Below are positions 52,021 to 62,791 of a stretch of 64,000 nt of DNA, one piece after another. This DNA comes from Croceibacterium_B sp963811255 (GTDB lineage Bacteria > Pseudomonadota > Alphaproteobacteria > Sphingomonadales > Sphingomonadaceae). The stretch is taken from positions 1,550,001 through 1,614,000 of the forward strand of contig CAWEQI010000003.1 in the NCBI GenBank assembly GCA_963811255.1, in the 5' to 3' direction. Position numbers and translations under genes: made by a program. The stretch's first letter is position 1. Every line of letters starts with the position of its first letter. A model generated the notes under the pieces. The model made no database searches. It was not told the DNA's origin and saw only the letters and a program-made list of their open reading frames with translations.

Positions 52021-53804
52021 CAGTCCTCCGCGAAGACCGAGCTCAGCACCTGCTTGACACTGCCCTTGATCATCGCGCCCTCGTCGGGATCGCCTTGCGC
52101 GGCGGCGCTGATGAACGATTTCGCCTGCTTGAAGGTGATATGCGGCGGCAGCGGCGGCACTTCGGGGTCGGTTCTCACTTCGAGCACGCATGGCTTGCCG
52201 GCGCTGAGCGCGCGATCCCAGGCCGAGCCGAGTTGTTCCGGATCGTCGACGTAAATCCCGTCGAGGCCGATGATCTTCGCGTACTCGTGGAACGGCATGT
52301 CCGGCACCTTTTGGGTGATTTCGGCCTTGGGATTGCCGGTCAGCACGCGCTGCTCCCAGGTGACCTGGTTCAGGTCGAGGTTCTTGAGCACGCACACGAC
52401 GAAGGTCTGGTTCGGCCACTTGTGATGGTACTTCTTGACCGTCAGCAGCTCGTTCATGCCGTTCATTTCCATCGCCCCGTCGCCGACCAGCGCGATAACC
52501 GGCCGGTCGGGATAGGCGAACTTGGCGGCGATCGCGTACGGCACCCCGGCGCCCATCGAGGCGAGCCCGCCCGAGAGCGAGCCCATCATGCCTTTGCGCA
52601 TCTTGATATCGCGCGCGTACCAGTTGGCGGCCGAGCCGCTGTCGCTGGTGAGAATGGAGCGGTCGGGAATCCGCGGCGAAAGCTCGGTGAACACCCGCTG
52701 CGGGTTGACTGGATCGGCCGAGACCATCGCCCGGTCGCGCATCGTCTCTTCCCAGTCGCTCTTCCACCCAGCGATCGTGTCGCGCCAGCTGGTGTCGGTC
52801 TTCTGCTCGAGCAGCGGCAGCAAGGCGTCTATGGTCTGCAGCACATCGCCCTGGAGGTTGACCTCGGCAGGGAAGCGGATCGACAGCATTTCCGGCTCGA
52901 TGTCGACCTGCACCCCGCGCGCCTGCCCTTCCTTGGGCAGGAACTCGGAGTAGGGGAAGCCGGAGCCGAGCATCAGGAAGGTGTCGCATTCCATCATCAG
53001 GTCGTAGCTTGGCTTGGTGCCGAGCAGCCCGATCGAACCGGTCACCCACGGCAGGTCGTCGGGCAGCACGTCCTTGCCGAGCAGGGCCTTGGCGCATCCC
53101 GCGCCGAGACGGTCGGCGATGTCGATGACCCGATCGGTCGCGCCTTTGCAGCCGGCCCCGACCAGCATCGCCACCTTCTTGCCGGAGTTGAGCACATCGG
53201 CGGCGCGCTTGAGGTCGTCGTCTTTGGGAATCACCCGCGGATACGAGAAGCCGACCCCGGAGAACACCGCGCCGTGCTTCCGCGGCGGCTCGTGGTAAGG
53301 CATTTCCTGCAGGTCGTTGGGGAACACCAGCGCGGTCACCCGGCGGGTGCCGACGGCGATCCGCACCGCGCGGTCAATCAGGTGGCGGACTTGCGGCGGG
53401 GTCATCGCGTAGCCGGTGAACGCGCCGGCGACGTCCTTGAACATCGACGTCATGTCGAGTTCCTGCTGGTAATGCGCGCCGACGGCGGTGCGCGCCTGCT
53501 GGCCCGTGATGGCCAGCACCGGCATGTGGTCCATCCGCGCGTCGTAGAGCCCGGTCAACAAGTGCGAGGCGCCTGGGCCGGAGGTCGCAAGGCACACGCC
53601 CAATTCACCGGTGAACTTGGCGTGCGCGCAAGCCATGAACGCGGCCATTTCCTCGTGCCGCACCTGGACGAATTCGAACAGCTCCTTCTTGGCGGAGAGC
53701 GCGCCGACCAAGCCGTTGATGCCGTCGCCGGGAAAGCCGAAGATCCGCCGCACGCCCCATTCGTGAAGGCGATCCCAGACGAATTCGGAAACGCTCTGCG
53801 CCAT
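52020..53804 (-). CDS. ThDP-dependent pyruvate-oxidase-like enzyme
   Basis: A 594-residue enzyme of the pyruvate oxidase/pyruvate dehydrogenase (quinone) PoxB group. The N-terminal ThDP domain has FGFPGDGINGLVGAL near residue 22 and the catalytic Glu in VRHEEMAAFMA near 50; the C-terminal ThDP site is VGDGAMEMNG...N near residue 435. Members decarboxylate pyruvate to acetate with quinone or oxygen as acceptor; the substrate here is unconfirmed. A consensus EcfG promoter 47 bases upstream indicates general-stress control, with the membrane protein, GMC pair, SDR and GH15 genes downstream in the same coupled run. Confidence 0.82.
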   Translation of the reverse strand: MAQSVSEFVWDRLHEWGVRRIFGFPGDGINGLVGALSAKKELFEFVQVRHEEMAAFMACAHAKFTGELGVCLATSGPGASHLLTGLYDARMDHMPVLAITGQQARTAVGAHYQQELDMTSMFKDVAGAFTGYAMTPPQVRHLIDRAVRIAVGTRRVTALVFPNDLQEMPYHEPPRKHGAVFSGVGFSYPRVIPKDDDLKRAADVLNSGKKVAMLVGAGCKGATDRVIDIADRLGAGCAKALLGKDVLPDDLPWVTGSIGLLGTKPSYDLMMECDTFLMLGSGFPYSEFLPKEGQARGVQVDIEPEMLSIRFPAEVNLQGDVLQTIDALLPLLEQKTDTSWRDTIAGWKSDWEETMRDRAMVSADPVNPQRVFTELSPRIPDRSILTSDSGSAANWYARDIKMRKGMMGSLSGGLASMGAGVPYAIAAKFAYPDRPVIALVGDGAMEMNGMNELLTVKKYHHKWPNQTFVVCVLKNLDLNQVTWEQRVLTGNPKAEITQKVPDMPFHEYAKIIGLDGIYVDDPEQLGSAWDRALSAGKPCVLEVRTDPEVPPLPPHITFKQAKSFISAAAQGDPDEGAMIKGSVKQVLSSVFAED

Positions 53805-53850
53805 GGTGCTGCTCCTGCGGTTTTCTGCCGATGTGACTGTCCCTCCCGAA

Positions 53851-53875
53851 AACGGAGGCGGCGCGGGGGCGTTCC
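53851..53875 (-). promoter_or_regulatory. EcfG-type general-stress promoter
   Basis: On the minus strand GGAAC (53875-53871) and CGTT (53854-53851) are separated by 16 bases, an exact match to GGAAC-N16/17-CGTT. It sits in the 85-base gap before the pyruvate-oxidase-like gene and drives transcription toward it. Confidence 0.8.
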
Positions 53876-53889
53876 AAGAAAAGCGAGCG

Positions 53890-55119
53890 TTACAGCGGCA
53901 GCTTGTCGCTTCTCACCAGCAGGTCGGGCGTAAGCGCCTTCAGGCCCTGCACGCCGTACTGGCCGATCTCGTTCATCATCTCGGCCTTGAGAAGCTCGAT
54001 CGCCTTGTGGACGCCTTTGGCGCCGTAGGCGCACAGGCCGTAGAGCGTCGCCCGGCCGGTGAGCACCGCATCGGCTCCGAGCGCGCAGGCCTTGAGGATG
54101 TCGGTCCCGCGGCGAATCCCGCCGGAGATGTACAGCCACTTGCGGTCGCCGACGATCTTGCGCGCCTCCGGCAGGATGTCGAGCGAAGCCACGGTCCAGT
54201 CCGCCTGCCGCCCGCCGTGGCTGCCGAGCATGATTCCGTCGACGCCGCTGTCGACCGCCTTGCGGACATCGTGGAGATTGAGCAATCCCTTGACGAAGAA
54301 GGGCTTTTTCCACCGATCGCGAATGCGGGCGACGTCCTTCCAGTCGAGATTCTTCCACATCTGCTGGCGAATCCAGTGGGCGCTGTCGAAGAACCCGCGG
54401 TGCTTCTTGGGCACATATTCGATGACGTTGGCGAACCGCGGCATGCCGTGGTTGAGCGTGGTCGCGACCCAGCGCGGGTGCATCGCCGAATTGAAGACCG
54501 TGGCCCATGACGGGCGCTGTCCTTCGACGCGGGTCCGCTTGTCCCACAGCCGCTCGCCGAAGATCTGCGCGTTGGTGGTCAGCACAAGCGCTTCGCAGCC
54601 GCAGGCGGCGGCGCGGTCGACGATGTCCTGCCACACTCCGTCGTCGCCGAACACGTACAGCTGCGCCCAATGGCGCAGGCCGGGCACCTTGGCGACGGTT
54701 TCCATCCGCTCGTTCGACATCGTGCTCTGGGTGAATGGCACACGGGCGCGCGCGGCGCCTTTCGCCAGCGCGCTGTCGCCTCCGCGCATGAACACCCCAT
54801 TGAGCCCGGTCGGAGCAATCGCCAGCGGCAGCGGCGCATGCCGGCCGAGGAGGTCGGCGCCGACGTCGCGGTCGGCTTCGTCGGTCAGCGTGTGCGGCAT
54901 CACCCGCCAGTCGGCGTAGGCCTGCCGCTCGCGATCGAGCGTCGCTTCTTCTCCCGCGCCGCCTTCGAGATATTCGAGCACGAAGCGCGGCATCAGCTTG
55001 TGCGTCCGCGCGCGCAGGTCGTCGATCGATTCGACGCGCTTGATGTCGCGGCCGGTGTAGTAATGCCGGCGCGGAGTCCCGTCGAGCTGGGCGACAGACG
55101 GCTGCGGCTTGAATTTCAG
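53890..55119 (-). CDS. FMN-dependent 2-hydroxyacid (L-lactate-type) dehydrogenase
   Basis: A 409-residue protein of the lactate dehydrogenase/glycolate oxidase family. The FMN-binding and catalytic segments are seen: LAIAPTGLNG near residue 103, the QLYVFGD stretch, VLTTNAQIFGERLWDKRT near 195, FVKGLLNLHD near 285, and SHGGRQADWTVASLDILPEA with catalytic His and Arg near 315. It oxidises a 2-hydroxyacid to a 2-oxoacid. The family N-terminus (KFKPQPSVAQLDG) is upstream of the first ATG (54993); the only plausible start is CTG at 55119, preceded by CGGAGG six bases earlier. No ATG, GTG or TTG in frame lies near it. Confidence 0.85.
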   Translation of the reverse strand: MKFKPQPSVAQLDGTPRRHYYTGRDIKRVESIDDLRARTHKLMPRFVLEYLEGGAGEEATLDRERQAYADWRVMPHTLTDEADRDVGADLLGRHAPLPLAIAPTGLNGVFMRGGDSALAKGAARARVPFTQSTMSNERMETVAKVPGLRHWAQLYVFGDDGVWQDIVDRAAACGCEALVLTTNAQIFGERLWDKRTRVEGQRPSWATVFNSAMHPRWVATTLNHGMPRFANVIEYVPKKHRGFFDSAHWIRQQMWKNLDWKDVARIRDRWKKPFFVKGLLNLHDVRKAVDSGVDGIMLGSHGGRQADWTVASLDILPEARKIVGDRKWLYISGGIRRGTDILKACALGADAVLTGRATLYGLCAYGAKGVHKAIELLKAEMMNEIGQYGVQGLKALTPDLLVRSDKLPL

Positions 55120-55147
55120 GGCAAACCTCCGTTCGGTTCGCCCTGTA

Positions 55148-55173
55148 AACCGCCGGCCCCGGCGCGATGTTCC
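55148..55173 (-). promoter_or_regulatory. Possible weak EcfG-type promoter before the 2-hydroxyacid dehydrogenase
   Basis: Minus strand GGAAC (55173-55169) followed after 17 bases by GGTT (55151-55148). It differs from the CGTT consensus by one base. It lies about 30 bases before the CTG start. The right end touches the upstream gap only, close to the aldehyde dehydrogenase stop at 55179. Confidence 0.35.
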
Positions 55174-55178
55174 GCCGG

Positions 55179-56621
<1,443 letters not shown>

Positions 56622-56631
56622 TCGCATCTCC

Positions 56632-56653
56632 CCCCTCCCGCAAGCAGGAGGGG
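56632..56653. repeat. GC-rich palindrome before the aldehyde dehydrogenase gene
   Basis: CCCCTCC (56632-56638) pairs with GGAGGGG (56647-56653) across eight bases. On the minus strand its GGGAGGGG arm lies immediately before the aldehyde dehydrogenase start, giving the ribosome binding site. Confidence 0.6.
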
Positions 56654-56659
56654 AACTTG

Positions 56660-58318
<1,659 letters not shown>

Positions 58319-58386
58319 GATTCGAGTTCTCCCCCCTGCGCCCCCGGAAATTCGGGCGTATCAAATGGTCCGCGTTACGTCACCCG

Positions 58387-59283
58387 TCAAACACCGAGCC
58401 CCAGGCTCGCCGCGGCCGAGCGCAGTTCGTCGGCATGCGCAGGATTGGCCGCCAACGCGCTCGCCAGCGCGGCCCTGGCGTCGCCGTTGCGGCCGAGCTG
58501 GCGATAGCTGCGCATCAGCATGATCCACCCGTCGATGTTGGAAGGATCGTTCTTCATCCGCTGCGCCAGCTGCGAGACCATGCCTTCCGCCATCGTCCGC
58601 TGCTGACTCGGCGGGATCGACGAAGCGGCGGCAAGCTGCTCCTTGGTCGGGCCCGGCAGCATCAAGCCGCCGGAGGGCTGCGCGGCGGGCCGATTTGCGG
58701 TCGCCGTGGCGATCCGGTTGGCGACGGCGATCTTGTTGATCTTGCCGACCTGCTCGATCGTGCGCTGCAGGTCGTCATCCCACGGCGCGCCCACGGGCGT
58801 ATCCTTGAGCAGCGCCAGCCAGTCGGCGATGGCGCCCTTGTGATCGCCCTTGAGATCCTTCTCGACGGCGAGGAAATAGCGCGAGCGCGGATCTTTCGGG
58901 TCGAGCGCAATCGCCTTCCTGAACGCATCGAGCGCGGCGGCGGGCATCGGGTCGTGCTGGCTCGCCATCACCCGCGCCTCGCCGAGCGAGGACCACAGCA
59001 CCGCGTTGCCGGGGCTGATCTGCGTGGCGCGCTCGTAAGACCTTACCGCCTGGTCGTAGTTGCCGGCGTCGAACTCGGCGTAGCCGAGCTGCTGCCAGGC
59101 GCCGGCATCGTCGGGCGCCTTTTGCGCGTGCTGCCGGAGATCGCCGATGGAATCGGACGGAGCGGCTACCGGCGGCGAATCGCCGGAGCGATCGGCCGCG
59201 ACGATGCGATAGCCGATCGTCCCCGCGGCAATCGCCACGGCGACCATCGCGACAATTCCGCTGCGCCCGATGCGAATGGCCAT
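58387..59283 (-). CDS. CcmI/CycH-like tetratricopeptide protein
   Basis: A 298-residue protein with an N-terminal membrane anchor (about residues 9-30) and at least three TPR units (about 60-165 and again 230-290), e.g. WQQLGYAEFDAGNYDQAVRSYERATQISP. This is the layout of the C-terminal part of the cytochrome c biogenesis protein CcmI/CycH, which presents apocytochrome to the haem-ligation machinery. No other ccm genes are in view; it may serve the adjacent multihaem cytochrome module or be a general biogenesis part. It is divergent from the flavoprotein-ferredoxin gene. Confidence 0.7.
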   Translation of the reverse strand: MAIRIGRSGIVAMVAVAIAAGTIGYRIVAADRSGDSPPVAAPSDSIGDLRQHAQKAPDDAGAWQQLGYAEFDAGNYDQAVRSYERATQISPGNAVLWSSLGEARVMASQHDPMPAAALDAFRKAIALDPKDPRSRYFLAVEKDLKGDHKGAIADWLALLKDTPVGAPWDDDLQRTIEQVGKINKIAVANRIATATANRPAAQPSGGLMLPGPTKEQLAAASSIPPSQQRTMAEGMVSQLAQRMKNDPSNIDGWIMLMRSYRQLGRNGDARAALASALAANPAHADELRSAAASLGLGV

Positions 59284-59400
59284 GACGAATTCCCCCGCTT
59301 TCCGCCGCAGTGCGAATGAATAGCAACTCGTTGGATTAGTTCAAACGGGTCTGGAGGTTTTCGCTGACGTGCTTATGATGGGGTCGCAAGGGGGTGAGGG

Positions 59401-61858
59401 GTGTCGTCTGAAACATCCGACAAAGTTCGCGTAGCGATAGTCGGCTCGGGCCCGGCGGGGCTCAGCGCCGCCGCCCATGCCGCCGCGCTGGGCATGAGCC
59501 ATGTGCTGATCGAGAAGACCGGCCACCTTTCCGATACGATCTTCAAGTACCAGAAGGGCAAGCACGTCATGGCGACGCCCAACAACCTGGTGCTGCGCTC
59601 CGACCTCGATTTCGACGCCGGCAAGCGCGAGGCGATTCTCGACATCTGGGACCGGCAGATCGAAGAGGGCAAGGTCAACGTCCTGCTCAACGCGGAGGTC
59701 ACCGCGATTACCGGCGAGGCGGGCGACTTCACGCTCGAGCTGAAGCGCGGCGGGCCGATCCATGCCGAAGCGGTGGTGCTGGGCATCGGCACCCAGGGCA
59801 ATCCCAACCTGCTGCGCATTCCCGGCGCCGATTCGCCCTGCGTGCAGTACCAACTGGACGATCCGGGCGAGTATTTCGACGAGCACATCACGGTGATCGG
59901 CTCGGGCGACGCGGGGATCGAGAACGCGCTCGGCCTCGCCGCCGATCCGGCGCAGCGCAACGTGGTGACGATCCTCAACCGCGGCGCCGAGTTCGCCCGC
60001 GCCAAGGGCGCCAACGTCAAGCTGCTGATGGAGGCCGAGGCCGACGGGCGGATCACGGTCCGGCGCGAGACCTCGCCCGCCGAGATTCGCGGGAATGAGC
60101 TGGTGCTCGACACCCGTGACGGGCAGGAAACGATCCGTTGCGACCGGATCATCGCCCGCACCGGCTCGAAACCGCCGCGCGGCTTCGTCGAAGCCTGCGG
60201 CATCACCTTCACCAGCGAGGAACGCGACGCCTACCCCGCCCTCTCGCCGACGTTCGAGACGAGCAAGCCGGGTATCCACGTGATCGGTGCCCTGGCCGGC
60301 TATCCGCTGATCAAGCACTGCATGAACCAAGGCTATGACGTGATCGAGTTCCTCAACGGGAACACCTCGCTCAAGCCCGCCGACGAACCGATCCTGGCCG
60401 ACAAGTTCGCCCGGCTGCCCGGCCGGCGTTCGGTCGAGGAATGGTTGGCGACCTTCAAGCATAATGTAACGATCCTGCAAGAACTCTCGACGCTGCAGCT
60501 ACGCGAGCTGATGCTCGACAGCGATGTTCGGTTCTACAACCAGGGCGAGGTGATCTTCACCCGCAACGAGCCGGGATCGTCGATGTTCGCCATCGCCGAA
60601 GGCTCGGTGCTGGTCGAGGTCGACCCGACCAATCCCGCGATCACCGTGCCGATCGAGCAGGGATCGATCTTCGGCGAGGTCGGGCTGATCTCGGGCCGCC
60701 GCCGCGGGGCGACGATCCGCGCGGCCGAACCGACCGTCGCCATAGAGCTGTCGCGCAACGCCGCGCTCAAACTTATCGCCACCGTGCCCAGCGCCGGGCG
60801 AGCGGTGAACCGCATCGCGATCGAGCGCCAGCTGCTGCAGATGTTCGGCTCCGGCCTGACGCAGCGAAGACGTGGCCGAACTGGTCGAGGCGGCCGAGGT
60901 CAAGGTCGGTAAGCGCGCCGGCGAGGTGGTGATCAAGGAAGGCGCCGACGACAAGGACATCTACGTCATCCGCCGCGGCTCGATGATCGTCGAGAAGGAT
61001 ATCGGCGGGCGGCCGGTGTTCCTCTCGTACCTGCCCGCCGGATCGTACTTCGGCGAAATGGCGGTGATCGACGGTTCGAAGCGCACCGCCACGGTCAAGG
61101 CGGCGATCAAGTCCGAACTCGTCCGCCTGCCCGGCGATGCGTTCACCGCGCTACTCGCGCGCAAGCCGCGGCTGCGCGAGAAGGCGCTCGCGGATATGGC
61201 CAGCCGGCGCCAGGTCAACGCCTTCATCGAGAGCCGCAAGGACAGCTTCGGCGGTGCGGTGGATCTCTATTCCGAGACCGCGCAGTTCCTGGTCGACAAC
61301 GGCATCGGCGAAGCGACCGATGTGCTGCTGATCGACGAGACGCTGTGCGTCGGCTGCGACAACTGCGAGAAGGCCTGCGCCGACAGCCACGACGGGCTCA
61401 GCCGCCTCGATCGCGAGGCCGGGCGGACTTACGCCCACCTCCACGTGCCGACCAGCTGCCGCCACTGCGAGCACCCGCACTGCATGGCCGACTGCCCGCC
61501 CAACGCGATCAAGCGCGGGACCGACGGCGAAGTGTTCATCGACGACACTTGCATCGGCTGCGGCAATTGCCAGCGCAACTGCCCTTATGGCGTGATCCGC
61601 ATGGACGCCAAACCGCCGCCCAAGCCGTCGCTGATCGAATGGCTGCTGTTCGGCCGCGGCCCGGGCCCGGGCGAGGCGAGCTACGCCTGGCGCAAGGAGC
61701 ATACCGATCCCGACGCCGGCAAGTTCGCCATCAAGTGCGACATGTGCTCGGGCATCGAGGGGGGCCCGGCGTGCGTGCGCGCCTGCCCGACCGGCGCGGC
61801 GATCCGCATCGGCCCCGAGCGGTTCCTGTCGGTCGCGCGGCTGGAGAGGGACAGCTGA
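59401..61858 (+). CDS. Flavoprotein-cNMP-cNMP-ferredoxin fusion, one extra base
   Basis: A fused redox protein of 818 residues if the extra base near 60865 is removed (CAG C GAA GAC). Domains in order: thioredoxin-reductase-like FAD/NAD(P) part (about 1-330) with IVGSGPAGLSAA and VIGSGDAGIE but no CxxC redox pair; two cyclic-nucleotide-binding domains (about 360-480, 490-600) with FGEVGLISG and FGEMAVIDG signatures; and a DmsB-like four-cluster ferredoxin (about 645-805: CVGCDNCEKAC, CRHCEHPHCMADC, CIGCGNCQRNC, CDMC...CVRAC). GTG start at 59401. It may take electrons from NAD(P)H and pass them to the cytochrome b-like and multihaem proteins encoded next, perhaps gated by a small ligand; the direction is unknown. 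Confidence 0.83.
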
Positions 61859-62784
61859 TGGCGACGGCGGTCAAAGACGGCGGATTGCGCCGAGAGGCGC
61901 CTAGGCCCGCCGTTCCTGCCCGCGCCGGACCAGACCGCTCGGACGAAGTGCGTGCCGAACGGCCGTCGGACCACGAGGGCTTCCTCGTGCACCGGCGTCT
62001 GCGCTGGCTCAAGATCGCTTCGGCGCTGTGCGTGATCGCGATCCTCGGCTACGCGCTCGCCGACGTGAAGCCGCGGCCCAACGGCGGCAGCTGGTACGGC
62101 TATACGCTCGGCACCATCGGCGCGCTGTTGATTGTTTGGCTGTCGCTGCTCGGCATTCGCAAGCGGGCGATGACGCCGGGGCGCTGGTCGCTCAAATCGT
62201 GGACCAGCGCGCACGTCTATCTCGGGCTATCGCTGATCGTCATCGCCACCCTGCACACCGGCTTTCAGTTCGGCTGGAACGTCCACACGCTGGCCTATGC
62301 GCTGATGATGCTGGTGATCGCCTCGGGCATCTACGGGATCGTCGTCTACTCGATGCTGCCGGTGTCGCTGAGCAACAACCGGCGCGAGATGACCACGCGC
62401 GAGATGGTCGAATCGCTCGCCGCGATCGATCGCCAGCTCGACCAGGCCGCGCAGCCGCTGAGGCGCAACGAGGCCGACCTGGTGATCGCTGCGCTCGAGC
62501 AGGATCCGTTCGGTTACGGTGTCTGGACCCGGCTTTCGGGCCGTTACCGCAACGACCGCACCGAGGCCGCGATGGCGGCGTTTTCCGACATCGGCCAACG
62601 CAGCGAGGCGGAGGAGCGCGTGCGCGCGCTGCTCGGCAAGCGCATCGCCCAGCTGCAGCAGATCCGCCGACACATGAAGCTGAAGGCGATGCTCGAGGTG
62701 TGGCTGTACGTCCATGTGCCGGCGACGATCGCCCTTCTCGGCGCACTGACGGCGCACATCGTCAGCGTGTTCTACTACTGGTGA
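61858..62784 (+). CDS. Cytochrome b-like membrane protein of the redox module
   Basis: A 308-residue protein. A charged 60-residue N-terminal tail precedes four or five membrane helices with suitably placed histidines (SAHVYLGL, TLHTGFQF, NVHTLAY near the centre; YVHVP and TAHIVSVFYYW at the C-terminus) that could bind two b-type haems, as in cytochrome b561 or ferric-reductase-like proteins. A cytosolic helical loop (about 180-260) lies between the halves. The ATG overlaps the preceding gene (TGATG), so it is translationally coupled. It probably carries electrons across the membrane between the ferredoxin fusion and the multihaem cytochrome. Confidence 0.72.
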   Translation: MATAVKDGGLRREAPRPAVPARAGPDRSDEVRAERPSDHEGFLVHRRLRWLKIASALCVIAILGYALADVKPRPNGGSWYGYTLGTIGALLIVWLSLLGIRKRAMTPGRWSLKSWTSAHVYLGLSLIVIATLHTGFQFGWNVHTLAYALMMLVIASGIYGIVVYSMLPVSLSNNRREMTTREMVESLAAIDRQLDQAAQPLRRNEADLVIAALEQDPFGYGVWTRLSGRYRNDRTEAAMAAFSDIGQRSEAEERVRALLGKRIAQLQQIRRHMKLKAMLEVWLYVHVPATIALLGALTAHIVSVFYYW

Positions 62785-62791
62785 GCGGCCG

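Noticed and set aside
59320..59345. EcfG-like site before the CcmI-like gene
   Set aside because: Reads TGAAC rather than GGAAC and lacks a correctly spaced CGTT.
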